From contig JACCXN010000044.1 in assembly GCA_013696965.1 (NCBI GenBank), forward strand, positions 62,001 to 126,000: a stretch of DNA of 64,000 bases, written 5' to 3'. The position numbers were made by a program, and so were the translations under genes. Position 1 is the first letter of the stretch. The number at the start of each line of letters is the position of its first letter. Shown here piece by piece: positions 9,378 through 18,102 of the stretch. The DNA comes from Bacteroidota bacterium. GTDB taxonomy: Bacteria; Bacteroidota; Bacteroidia; JACCXN01. Below the pieces are notes generated by a model. The model saw only the letters and a program-made list of their open reading frames with translations, made no database searches and had not been told where the DNA came from.

Positions 9378-10772
9378 ATGGGGAAAAGTGCATTCATAGT
9401 TCTTTATTTTGCTCTTGCAATATTCAGTAAGGTTCCCCTGCTTGCCCAAGAAATCATGGTTGAGAATGAATCGCCAGAAATTATAATTTCAAAAGGATTA
9501 ACGTTTTTGAGTGAATCCCAACAGAAAGAAACAATTGGTTTTAATTATTTTAAAGGCGAGTGGGGTAGTTATATTAAAAACACGAATTATTTTCCCCTGT
9601 TCATAAAAAAGGGAAAATCAGCTTATGATTCCAATTGTTTCACAACCACTTCGGTTCATAATCTGTTAGCCGAAATTTATCTTAATTATCCCAATTTTGA
9701 GATAATCCCAAGCATGCTGGAACCTGCAATGGAAAACATTCTATTGTATCAAAGCAATAGTACTTTTAATTTTTGGCATAATCTACCAAGTGTGAACCCT
9801 ATTCAAAGAAGTAAACATGTTGAAAACAATCAGAAATACATGCAACACAGGCCCAATAATTTTATTTTTAAATCAAAATTTATGAATAAATGCGCCAATA
9901 TATGCAACGATGCGGATGATACGGCTTTGGGGTTTATGGCTTTAAAATTAAATAATCAAGTCAAAAATAAATTAATGCTTGACTCTGCATTCCTTGTCCC
10001 GGATTCAATTGGCCATTATTTTTCCAGATACCGAAATTTAAAAAGAAAAAAAACACATTATTATAACTTCTTTTTCGGAAAGAAAAAATACCTTAAGGGA
10101 ACTTTTTGTACGTGGTTTGGTGAAGAAACACCTTTCACAGGAATTAGTTTTCTGCCCTTTTCAAGCAGGCAAAATCAATATATTCCTTATAATTCAAATG
10201 AAGTTGATTGTATAGTAAATGCGAATATACTTTTAGCTTTAAGCCACTTTGGTGAACTAAATACTCCAGGAGTAAAAGAAGCTGTAATTATGCTCAAAAA
10301 CAACCTGCTAACAAGCAATTGCAATTACTGTGGCATTTATTACCCTTCAGAATTTACGCTTCATTACATCATTTCTCAACTTATTGCCCAAGGCATGACG
10401 GATTTTGAGGACTACATTCCTGTAATGGTTGATCGATTAACAAAAAATCAACGTGATGATGGAACATGGAGAACAAAAATTAAAGGAAATGAACTACAAG
10501 TTACATTGTATGCATTAATTGCACTATTAAACATTGACCAGGTAGAAAAACACAATACGCTGCCTTTCATAGAAAAATCGATGAACTTCATACTTAATCA
10601 AGCAATTGAAAATGAAAATCAGGTTCATTGGCCCGGAGGGGTGTTTTTTTCAGGAGGAACCGTAATAAGGGATTCCTTTTTATGGCGATCCGATGCGGTA
10701 ACTACAGCCCTAGCCCTTACTGCAATATTAAAATACAATGAATTGAAAACGAAGAGGGAAGTTAAACAATAA
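9378..10772 (+). CDS. Secreted alpha/alpha-toroid (prenyltransferase/squalene-cyclase-like) protein
   Basis: This 464-aa protein begins with a signal peptide (MGKSAFIVLYFALAIFSKVP to LLAQE). It contains segments like the QW repeats of terpene cyclases, notably KNQRDDGTWRTK near residue 355, a VDCIVNANILLAL helix near residue 277, and a last WRSDAVTTALALTAILKY helix. I see no complete DxDD or DCTAE catalytic motif of squalene-hopene or oxidosqualene cyclases, so it may use the toroid fold for another purpose. The conserved Cys pairs (CANICNDADDTAL, SNCNYCGIYY) are unusual. The fold assignment is inference; the function is unknown. Confidence 0.6.
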   Translation: MGKSAFIVLYFALAIFSKVPLLAQEIMVENESPEIIISKGLTFLSESQQKETIGFNYFKGEWGSYIKNTNYFPLFIKKGKSAYDSNCFTTTSVHNLLAEIYLNYPNFEIIPSMLEPAMENILLYQSNSTFNFWHNLPSVNPIQRSKHVENNQKYMQHRPNNFIFKSKFMNKCANICNDADDTALGFMALKLNNQVKNKLMLDSAFLVPDSIGHYFSRYRNLKRKKTHYYNFFFGKKKYLKGTFCTWFGEETPFTGISFLPFSSRQNQYIPYNSNEVDCIVNANILLALSHFGELNTPGVKEAVIMLKNNLLTSNCNYCGIYYPSEFTLHYIISQLIAQGMTDFEDYIPVMVDRLTKNQRDDGTWRTKIKGNELQVTLYALIALLNIDQVEKHNTLPFIEKSMNFILNQAIENENQVHWPGGVFFSGGTVIRDSFLWRSDAVTTALALTAILKYNELKTKREVKQ

Positions 10773-10780
10773 AGGGAAAT

Positions 10781-11596
10781 TTATTTCATCACTATCCAGT
10801 TTATAATTTTATTGAAAAATGAATCGGGCATTATTTTTCGGAAAAAGAGCATCAATCCGGCTCCTGTACCTGCCGAATAGCGTAATTTATTTGAATTGGA
10901 AATAGCTGCACTGTAAATTACTTTTGCTACCTGCGCAGGAGTTCCTCCCTGGTCTACAAAGCTTTGCATGTTTTTTATTGCTTTTTGATGATTCATTTCA
11001 TAAACAGAAGATTTGCCTTCCGTTGAAAAATCCATTGAACGGGAATAAAATTCTGTTTTAATTGGTCCAGGTTCAATTACTTTTACTTTAATGTTGTAGG
11101 ACAAAAGCTCATGTTGCAGAGATTCAGAAAATCCTTCAACGGCCCATTTTGTTGAATGATATAAACTGTAAAAAGGAAAAGTTAATCTTCCTCCAACTGA
11201 AGCAACATTTATAATCGTTCCACTTCTCTTTGTTCTAAAATGAGGAAGTATAGCGCGACAAACATCGAAAAGTCCAATTACATTGGTTTGAAATTGCCTT
11301 TGAATTTGTTCTTTTGATGCATCCTCAAAAGGGCCGGTAAGGGCATAACCTGCATTATTTACAAGAACATCAATTCTTCCAAAATGTGCAAGCCCCAATT
11401 CAATGGATTGTTTAATGCTTAAAGAATCGCATACATCTAATCTTGCAATTATAAGGCTGTCCGAATTAATCAACTCTGTTTCATTTTCTGGAGAACGCAT
11501 ACTGGCAACAACATTCCATCCATTTTTCAGAAAATAAACTGCTGTGGCTTTTCCTATACCTGCGGAGCTTCCGGTAATAAACACTGTTTTTTTCAT
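10781..11596 (-). CDS. Short-chain dehydrogenase/reductase, 271 aa
   Basis: This is a classical SDR. The nucleotide-binding TGSSAGIGKA is at residues 8-17, the NNAGYAL motif near residue 87, and the catalytic YxxxK as YHSTK near residue 154, preceded by the catalytic serine in NVASVGG. Its length and C-terminal tail resemble the SDR group often annotated as retinol or steroid dehydrogenase-like. The substrate is unknown. It is convergent with the toroid protein, only 8 bp from its stop, and stands apart from the fad operon behind a terminator. Confidence 0.88.
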   Translation of the reverse strand: MKKTVFITGSSAGIGKATAVYFLKNGWNVVASMRSPENETELINSDSLIIARLDVCDSLSIKQSIELGLAHFGRIDVLVNNAGYALTGPFEDASKEQIQRQFQTNVIGLFDVCRAILPHFRTKRSGTIINVASVGGRLTFPFYSLYHSTKWAVEGFSESLQHELLSYNIKVKVIEPGPIKTEFYSRSMDFSTEGKSSVYEMNHQKAIKNMQSFVDQGGTPAQVAKVIYSAAISNSNKLRYSAGTGAGLMLFFRKIMPDSFFNKIINWIVMK

Positions 11597-11687
11597 ATGT
11601 AATAATTTTTTTAATTTTTAAAAATTAGAAAGAATACGCCATATTATATTCATTCCTGTTTGTTACTTCGTGCATTGGGTAAAACAG

Positions 11688-11716
11688 AAAGAGCTGTTGG
11701 ATGAGAACAGCTCTTT
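11688..11716 (-). terminator. Hairpin terminator after the fad operon
   Basis: An 11-bp perfect stem (11688-11698 with 11706-11716) surrounds the 7-nt loop GGATGAG, about 70 bp past the acyl-CoA dehydrogenase stop. The leftward U tract is short (TGTTTT), so termination may be partial. Confidence 0.6.
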
Positions 11717-11788
11717 TAAACAATTTAATTTGTTGTTTTTGGTGTTTTAATCATAGAAAAGCAAAAACTTTAAATGTGCAACCTTAAA

Positions 11789-13579
11789 TTAAAAACAATA
11801 TTTATTTTCTGAAATTAATTTTGCTGCAACCCTTCTTCTTGACTCTTTTGTATTAAATGGAGCAGATTTTGTGAACCTTTTGAGTCCCATAAGCATCATG
11901 CGCTGTTCGTCTCCTTCCGCAAAAGAATTTATGGCTTCTTTTCCTGCAGCGTTAATCCTATCCGAAGCATCACTTATAAATACCCGCATCATATCAAGTT
12001 GATTTACGCAAGCCTCTTCCCCTCGCAGTGAGGTGAGCTTTTCAACCCTAAGCAATATACTCTCCGCCAGGTAGGTGTCTATTAACATATCAGCAATATT
12101 CATGAGTATTTCCTGCTCTTTTGACAATTCCGCCATAAGTTTTTGAACAGATGCGCCAGCAACCATTAAAACAGCTTTTTTGAAATTCTCCACTGCTTTT
12201 TTCTCGGTACCAAACAATGTCATGTCTTCTTTTCCGAAATCAGGTATTGCAAGGAGTTCGCCTGCAACTTTTTGAGCAGGTCCCATCAAATCCAGTTCGC
12301 CTTTCATGGCTCTTTTTAGCATCATGTCAACTGTAAGCAACCTGTTTATTTCATTGGTGCCTTCGAATATTCTGTTTATTCGGGCATCACGATACGCTCT
12401 GTCCATTGGTGCTTCTGCAGAGTAGCCCATGCCACCATATATTTGTACGCCCTCATCAACTACATAATCCAATACTTCGGAACCTACAACTTTTAATATA
12501 GCTGCTTCAATGGCAAACTGCTCTACACCTTTAAGTATGGCTCTTTCTTTTTCCATTCCCTTTTCCATCAAATCATTTATGGCCTCTTCCGTATTGTGAC
12601 TTGCCCTATATAAAGCAGACTCACAAGCATAGATTTTGATTGCTTGTTCTGCAATTTTTCTTCTTATTGCTCCATACTTTGCAATGGGTCTCCCAAACTG
12701 TTGTCTTTCATTAGCATATTGAACGGATAAAGTACTTACCTTTTTAGATGCTCCAAGTGCTGCACCTGCAAGTTTCATTCTTCCAATGTTTAATATGTTT
12801 ACAGCTATTTTAAACCCGTTTTCCCTATCAGATAATAGGTTTTCTACAGGCACTTTGCAATCATTAAAAAACACCTGCCTGGTAGAACTTCCCTTAATAC
12901 CCATTTTGTGTTCTTCGGGATTTAAAGAAATACCACCAAAGCTTTTTTCTACTATAAATGCACTTAAATTCTTATCGTCATCAATTTTGGCAAAAACAGT
13001 GAAAACATCGGCAAAACCTCCGTTAGTTATCCACATTTTCTGGCCGTTTAAAACATAATGTTTTCCATCCGCTGTTAATGTAGCTCTTGTTTTTCCTGAA
13101 TTGGCATCGGAGCCAGCACCGGGTTCTGTTAAACAATAACAAGCCTTCCATTCTCCTGAAGCTAGTTTTGGAATATATTTTGATTTTTGTTCAGAATTTC
13201 CATAATAAAGAATAGGCAATGTTCCAATCCCTGTATGTGCTGAAAGAGCAACAGCAAAGGAATGTCCAGCTCCGGTAACTTCTGTAGCAAGCATAGAGGT
13301 GGTAAAATCTTTTCCAAAACCACCATATTCCTCAGGAACAGAAATTCCAAGCAAACCAAGAGCACCTGCTTTATCTAAAAGAGAAGGCATCAATCCTTCC
13401 TCCATGCTATCAATCCTGTCAAGATTAGGAAATACTTCCTGGTCAAGAAAGTCCTCGCAGGTTTGAGCTATCATTAATTGTTCTTCATTCCATTGTTCTG
13501 GAATAAATATTGAATCAGCATCAGTTTGGTGGATCAAAAACTCTCCCCCTTTTATTGTTTTTTTACCTGTAGTTTCCAT
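11789..13579 (-). CDS. fadE: Acyl-CoA dehydrogenase (long form, FadE-like)
   Basis: This FAD-dependent enzyme oxidises acyl-CoA to trans-2-enoyl-CoA, the first beta-oxidation step. It has the conserved CYCLTEPGAGSDAN flavin/substrate segment near residue 150, MWITNGGFAD near residue 182, the RQQFGRPI helix, and FEGTNEINRLL carrying the catalytic-base region near residue 388. At 596 aa it has the extra C-terminal helical domain of the VLCAD/ACAD9-like group and matches B. subtilis FadE in size. It is the third gene of the fadN-fadA-fadE order, 31 bp after the thiolase stop. Confidence 0.94.
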   Translation of the reverse strand: METTGKKTIKGGEFLIHQTDADSIFIPEQWNEEQLMIAQTCEDFLDQEVFPNLDRIDSMEEGLMPSLLDKAGALGLLGISVPEEYGGFGKDFTTSMLATEVTGAGHSFAVALSAHTGIGTLPILYYGNSEQKSKYIPKLASGEWKACYCLTEPGAGSDANSGKTRATLTADGKHYVLNGQKMWITNGGFADVFTVFAKIDDDKNLSAFIVEKSFGGISLNPEEHKMGIKGSSTRQVFFNDCKVPVENLLSDRENGFKIAVNILNIGRMKLAGAALGASKKVSTLSVQYANERQQFGRPIAKYGAIRRKIAEQAIKIYACESALYRASHNTEEAINDLMEKGMEKERAILKGVEQFAIEAAILKVVGSEVLDYVVDEGVQIYGGMGYSAEAPMDRAYRDARINRIFEGTNEINRLLTVDMMLKRAMKGELDLMGPAQKVAGELLAIPDFGKEDMTLFGTEKKAVENFKKAVLMVAGASVQKLMAELSKEQEILMNIADMLIDTYLAESILLRVEKLTSLRGEEACVNQLDMMRVFISDASDRINAAGKEAINSFAEGDEQRMMLMGLKRFTKSAPFNTKESRRRVAAKLISENKYCF

Positions 13580-13610
13580 GAGTTTAAAGTGTTGTATTGT
13601 TTTAATTCAG

Positions 13611-14789
13611 TTAGTTTAGAAGTTCGAAAACCCCAGCAGCACCTTGTCCAGTTCCAACACACATGGAAACAAGGCCATATTTTTTTTGTCTTTTTCGTAA
13701 TTCATTGAATATTTGAACGGATAGTTTTGTACCCGTACAACCTAGTGGATGGCCAAGTGCAATTGCTCCACCGTTCACATTTACTAAATCAGGGTTTAAA
13801 TTCAAATCTCTGATAATTGCAAGAGACTGAGAGGCAAAGGCTTCATTAAGTTCTATTAGGTCGATATCACTTTGCTTTAGATTAGCTCTTTTTAAGGCCT
13901 GTGGAATTGCTGCAATTGGTCCAATTCCCATTATCCTGGGGTCAACGCCTGCAACTGCATAGGAAACAAGTCGGGCAATTGGTTTTAAACCCAATTCATT
14001 TACCATTTTTTCAGACATAACCATTACAAATGCTGCTCCATCTGAAGTTTGGGAGGAATTACCAGCAGTTACACTTCCAGTGGCAGAAAAAACAGGTTTC
14101 AAACTGTTTAATGCCTCAACTGAAGTTCCAGCCCTAGGCCCTTCATCTGTGTCAACTGTATATTCTCTTGTTTGTTTTTTTTCGTTTTCATCCAGGTAAT
14201 TTTCAATAACTTTTACCGGTACAATTTCATCCTTAAACCTTCCTTCTCCAATTGCTTTTAACGCTTTCATATGGGAATTATAGGAGAATTCGTCCTGATC
14301 CTGTCGTGAAATTTTAAAATCATCAGCAACGGCTTCTGCTGTAAGTCCCATTCCCCAATACCACTCAGGATGGTTTTTGGCAATGGCCGGGTTTGGCACA
14401 ATCCTCCAACCGCCAAAAGGGATAGGTGACATCGTTTCAACTCCTCCTGCAATAATACAATCCGCCATTCCAGAGCGGATTTTTGCAGATGCAATTGCAA
14501 TTGTTTCCAACCCGGAGGAACAATACCGATTCACAGTCATTCCCGGAACCTTGTTGGTATCAAGGCTCATTAAAGAAATCATTCTTCCTACATTAAGACC
14601 TTGCTCAGCCTCTGGCGTGGCATTTCCTACAATTAAATCATCTATTCTTTCTTTTTCCAACTGTGGAAGTTGGTCCATAAGATGCCTTATTACTTTTACT
14701 GCAAGATCATCAGGTCTTGTTGAACGGAAAACTCCCCTGGGGGCTTTTCCTACTGCTGAACGATAACCTGCTACTATATATGCTTCCAT
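13611..14789 (-). CDS. fadA: Acetyl-CoA C-acyltransferase (3-ketoacyl-CoA thiolase)
   Basis: This enzyme cleaves 3-ketoacyl-CoA with CoA to acetyl-CoA and a shortened acyl-CoA. The active-site cysteine is in VNRYCSSGLETIA near residue 90, the catalytic histidine in GGAIALGHPLGCTG near residue 346, and the second cysteine in CVGTGQGAAGVFE close to the C-terminus. The 392-aa length is standard for the family. It lies 39 bp downstream of fadN and 31 bp upstream of fadE in one operon. Confidence 0.96.
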   Translation of the reverse strand: MEAYIVAGYRSAVGKAPRGVFRSTRPDDLAVKVIRHLMDQLPQLEKERIDDLIVGNATPEAEQGLNVGRMISLMSLDTNKVPGMTVNRYCSSGLETIAIASAKIRSGMADCIIAGGVETMSPIPFGGWRIVPNPAIAKNHPEWYWGMGLTAEAVADDFKISRQDQDEFSYNSHMKALKAIGEGRFKDEIVPVKVIENYLDENEKKQTREYTVDTDEGPRAGTSVEALNSLKPVFSATGSVTAGNSSQTSDGAAFVMVMSEKMVNELGLKPIARLVSYAVAGVDPRIMGIGPIAAIPQALKRANLKQSDIDLIELNEAFASQSLAIIRDLNLNPDLVNVNGGAIALGHPLGCTGTKLSVQIFNELRKRQKKYGLVSMCVGTGQGAAGVFELLN

Positions 14790-14828
14790 TTTTTCTTGTA
14801 TTTTTTTATTTACACTCTAGTTAAACGT

Positions 14829-17234
14829 TTAGTTTCTCAAGACCTTGCCACCAGTAATAATACTTTGCATTCTTTCCAGTGTTTTCCTTTCCGCACAAAG
14901 AGACACAAAAACTTCTCTTTCCATATCCAACAAGTATTGTTCAGAAACATCTGTAGCATTTGAGAGATCTCCCCCTGCCATTACATATCCTAATTTTTCG
15001 GATATTTTTTGGTCATGGTCTGAAATATAATTACCTGAACGCATTGAATTTGCACCTGCATAAACCAGTCCCAAGACTTGGTTTCCCAATACTTTGATGT
15101 CTTTTCTCTGAACTGGTCTTGTGTAACCATCTTCTACCATTTGCAAAGCGTGTGCTTTGGCCTCGGCCAATAATCTTGGCCTTGAAACCACAACTACGTC
15201 AGTACCTTCTCTTAAATAACCCAATTCAAAGGCTTCATGGGCAGAAGTTGAAACTTTTGCCTGACCAATTGTAAGAAAACGGTTTCTAAATTGATTGGTT
15301 TCCATATCACCGGGGTTTAATTCATCTGAAAGCCTTAAGGCAAACTCTTTAGTTCCTCCACCTCCTGGGATTAATCCAGCGCCAAATTCAACTAAGCCTA
15401 TATAACTTTCTGCATGTGCCACAACCTTATCGGCATGCATGGATAATTCACAGCTTCCCCCAAGGGTTAAATTGTGTGGAGCAACCACAACAGGAATGTC
15501 AGAATAGCGTATGCGCATCATTGTTTGTTGAAAGGCTCTTACAGCGAAATCAATTTCATCGTAATCCTGCTCTATGGCCATCATAAATACCATTCCCAAA
15601 TTAGCACCTGCTGAAAAATGTGCTCCTTCATTGGAAATCACAAGGGCTGAATACTCCTTTTCTGCAAGGTCAATAGCCTTATTTATTCCCTCCAGAACTT
15701 CACTTCCCATAGTATTCATTTTGGTATGGAATTCAAGGTTAATAACACCATTGCCAATGTCTATAATGGTAGTTCCTGAATTTTTCCAAATTGTTTTTGT
15801 GGGGCGAAGGGTATCAAGCATGATATATTCTTCTGTTCCCGGGATAATTAAGTAGGATGAAGAATTTTTATCGTAATATTTCTTTTGGCCCTCTTCAATT
15901 AAATAAAAAGAATTAAAGCCTTTATCGAGCATTTCATAAATCCATGCTGCAGGTTTACTTCCCGCTTTTTCCATTGCCAGCACAGTTTCTTTAACACCCA
16001 ATGCATCCCAGGCTTCAAATGGGCCAAGCTCCCATCCAAATCCTGCATTTAGAGCAGAATCTATTTTGTAAAGTTCATCAGAAATTTCAGGAATACGATT
16101 AGAAACATATTGAAACAGTCCGTAAAAAGAGCTGCGGTAAAATTCTCCTGCCTTATCTTTACCTGAAATAAGAACTCTCATACGTGTTCTTAAATCTTCA
16201 ATTGATTTAGTTGTTTCAAGTGTTGCAAATTTCACCTTTTGAGTAGGCCTGTATTCCATTGTTTTAAGGTCAAGAGCCAGGATTTCGCTTTTTCCTTCTT
16301 TACTTTTTACTTTTTTATAAAAACCTTGCCTGGTTTTATCACCAAACCATTTATTCTCTACCATTTTATTGATAAAAGAAGTAGGGGTAAATAATTCAAG
16401 GGCTTCATCCTGAGGACAATTTGCTTTAACACCATTGGCAACGTGCACAAGCGTATCAATTCCTACAACATCACAGGTTCTGAATGTAGCAGATTTAGGA
16501 CGGCCAAGTACCGGGCCGGTTAATTTATCAACTTCCTCGACTGTTAAATCCATTTTTTCAACCAAATGAAATAAGGCCATAATGGAATAAACTCCTATAC
16601 GATTGGCAATAAATGCAGGAGTATCCTTGCAGAGCACAGTGGTTTTTCCAAGATACAAATCTCCATAATGCATAAGAAAATCAGTCACTGCCTGATCCGT
16701 TTGAGGGGTAGGAATAATTTCAAGTAATTTTAAATATCTAGGGGGATTAAAAAAGTGAGTTCCACAAAAATGTTTTTTAAAATCATCGCTTCTTCCTTCA
16801 AGCATCATATGTATTGGAATTCCAGAGGTGTTACTTGTAATTAAGGTTCCGGGAGAGCGGAATTTTTCAACCTGATCAAATACTTTCTTTTTTATGTCAA
16901 GGTTTTCTATCACTACTTCAATAATCCAGTCACAATTTTTGATGTCTTTCATGTTGTCATCAAAGTTTCCCGTTGTAATTCTGTTTGCGAATGATTTTGT
17001 ATAGATAGGGGATGGGTTTGATTTTAAGGCAAACTGAAGAGCTTCGTTTACAATTCTGTTTTTAACTTGTTTTTTCTCCAAGGTAAAACCTTTTGCTTTT
17101 TCAGCCTCAGAAAGTTCTCTTGGAACAATATCCATTAGCAAAACTTCTAAACCAATATTGGCGAAATGGCAAGCAATTCTTGAACCCATAACTCCTGAAC
17201 CAAGCACTGCTACTTTTTTTATTGAACGTTTCAT
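14829..17234 (-). CDS. fadN: 3-hydroxyacyl-CoA dehydrogenase/enoyl-CoA hydratase fusion (FadN-like)
   Basis: The ATG at 17234 is preferred; a TTG three codons upstream (17243) is less likely. The order is an N-terminal NAD-binding dehydrogenase (VLGSGVMGSRIACHFA near residue 10), the 3HCDH C-terminal domains, then an enoyl-CoA hydratase (NEGAHFSAGANLG near residue 555, GLIPGGGGTKEF near residue 632). This is the reverse of E. coli FadB and the same as B. subtilis FadN, with a similar length (801 aa). It performs hydration and NAD-dependent oxidation in beta-oxidation. It is first in the operon fadN-fadA-fadE, 160 bp after the MarR gene. Confidence 0.93.
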   Translation of the reverse strand: MKRSIKKVAVLGSGVMGSRIACHFANIGLEVLLMDIVPRELSEAEKAKGFTLEKKQVKNRIVNEALQFALKSNPSPIYTKSFANRITTGNFDDNMKDIKNCDWIIEVVIENLDIKKKVFDQVEKFRSPGTLITSNTSGIPIHMMLEGRSDDFKKHFCGTHFFNPPRYLKLLEIIPTPQTDQAVTDFLMHYGDLYLGKTTVLCKDTPAFIANRIGVYSIMALFHLVEKMDLTVEEVDKLTGPVLGRPKSATFRTCDVVGIDTLVHVANGVKANCPQDEALELFTPTSFINKMVENKWFGDKTRQGFYKKVKSKEGKSEILALDLKTMEYRPTQKVKFATLETTKSIEDLRTRMRVLISGKDKAGEFYRSSFYGLFQYVSNRIPEISDELYKIDSALNAGFGWELGPFEAWDALGVKETVLAMEKAGSKPAAWIYEMLDKGFNSFYLIEEGQKKYYDKNSSSYLIIPGTEEYIMLDTLRPTKTIWKNSGTTIIDIGNGVINLEFHTKMNTMGSEVLEGINKAIDLAEKEYSALVISNEGAHFSAGANLGMVFMMAIEQDYDEIDFAVRAFQQTMMRIRYSDIPVVVAPHNLTLGGSCELSMHADKVVAHAESYIGLVEFGAGLIPGGGGTKEFALRLSDELNPGDMETNQFRNRFLTIGQAKVSTSAHEAFELGYLREGTDVVVVSRPRLLAEAKAHALQMVEDGYTRPVQRKDIKVLGNQVLGLVYAGANSMRSGNYISDHDQKISEKLGYVMAGGDLSNATDVSEQYLLDMEREVFVSLCAERKTLERMQSIITGGKVLRN

Positions 17235-17271
17235 TTTATTCAAAATTTATTTAAATGTAAAAATGGCTTAT

Positions 17272-17279
17272 CAAAATTA
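17272..17279 (-). promoter_or_regulatory. Putative -7 promoter element for fadN
   Basis: Read leftward, TAATTTTG matches the Bacteroidota -7 consensus TAnnTTTG exactly, about 37 bp ahead of the fadN ATG. No TTG is seen at the usual -33 distance. This would let the fad operon be transcribed apart from marR. Confidence 0.5.
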
Positions 17280-17322
17280 ATTTTTTAAATTGTATTTCAT
17301 CTGAAAATTACTAGTTTTTGAC

Positions 17323-17336
17323 GTTTAAATTTAAAC
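17323..17336. promoter_or_regulatory. 14-bp perfect palindrome between marR and fadN
   Basis: GTTTAAATTTAAAC is self-complementary and lies about 45 bp upstream of the putative fadN -7 element. It differs from the inverted repeat in front of marR. It could be a second operator, but AT-rich palindromes also arise by chance. Confidence 0.35.
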
Positions 17337-17403
17337 TTAATGTAATAATTTTATCCTTTGTTTGAAAAACAATATACTTTATCTAACCTTTAAAGTTTTT
17401 AAA

Positions 17404-17838
17404 TTAATCAATATAGTTTTTTTCTGCAATTTTGTTTATTATTTCCATTACTTCAAAAAAAACATCAATCTTTTCTTTAGAAACTTCTTCACGTACTTTT
17501 TTATTAAAGTTTTTTACGGTTTTTTTTGAAATTTCTCTTTTTATCATTCCTTGCTCTGTTAGAAAAATCTTCACCGCTCTTTTATCTTTAATATCCTGTT
17601 TTTTAATTATGAGTTTTTTGTCTTCAAGTGTTTTAAGCATTCTAGTAAGGCTGGTTGATTCCATGCCAATAAGTGCAGCAATTTGAGTTGCTGTAGTACC
17701 TTCTGTTTTATCTATATTTAATAAAACATAACCTATTGAGGCGGAAAGTTCAAATGGAGAACCATTAGAATTATACATTCTGGCCACTGTGTACCATGAT
17801 GTTTTAAGATTAAAACAGATGCTTTCTTTTTGCTTCAT
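17404..17838 (-). CDS. MarR-family transcriptional regulator
   Basis: This 144-aa winged-helix protein has the recognition region ESTSLTRMLKTLEDKKLI (residues ~66-83) and the wing DIKDKRAVKIFLTEQG. MarR proteins bind as dimers to inverted repeats and are usually released by a small ligand. It lies directly upstream of the fad operon on the same strand, so control of beta-oxidation by an acyl-CoA or fatty-acid ligand is a reasonable inference. A 10-bp inverted repeat lies in its own promoter, suggesting autoregulation. It is not related in sequence class to the TetR-type FadR that controls the comparable Bacillus operon. Confidence 0.9.
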   Translation of the reverse strand: MKQKESICFNLKTSWYTVARMYNSNGSPFELSASIGYVLLNIDKTEGTTATQIAALIGMESTSLTRMLKTLEDKKLIIKKQDIKDKRAVKIFLTEQGMIKREISKKTVKNFNKKVREEVSKEKIDVFFEVMEIINKIAEKNYID

Positions 17839-17845
17839 AGAAATT

Positions 17846-17853
17846 CAAAAGTA
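17846..17853 (-). promoter_or_regulatory. -7 promoter element of marR
   Basis: Read leftward, TACTTTTG is an exact TAnnTTTG match. Only 7 nt separate it from the marR ATG at 17838, so transcription would begin at or just before the start codon, giving a leaderless or nearly leaderless mRNA. Confidence 0.6.
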
Positions 17854-17859
17854 GTAAAA

Positions 17860-17881
17860 TTTATTATGCGTGCATAATAAA
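17860..17881. promoter_or_regulatory. Candidate MarR operator, perfect 10-bp inverted repeat
   Basis: Arms TTTATTATGC and GCATAATAAA are exact reverse complements around GT. The site lies immediately upstream of the marR -7 element, across the expected -33 region, where a bound MarR dimer would block RNA polymerase. I found no second full copy in front of fadN or the acyl-CoA synthetase. Confidence 0.65.
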
Positions 17882-18102
17882 ACAGATTAAAATCAGATGT
17901 TTTTATTTTTTTTAATCGAAAGTAGTGAAATACACTTTTGCTGTGTAAAGACATTCGACTCCAATGTTGCTGAAAGCAACAAACGGTAGCCGGTAGTAAA
18001 ATACTACAGGGTAATATAATTTTTAATTAGTTGAAAAAATCCTGTTTTGCAAAATCAAGAAGGATTAAAATTCCAATTGTCCAAAAAGAATATGCTTTAT
18101 TG

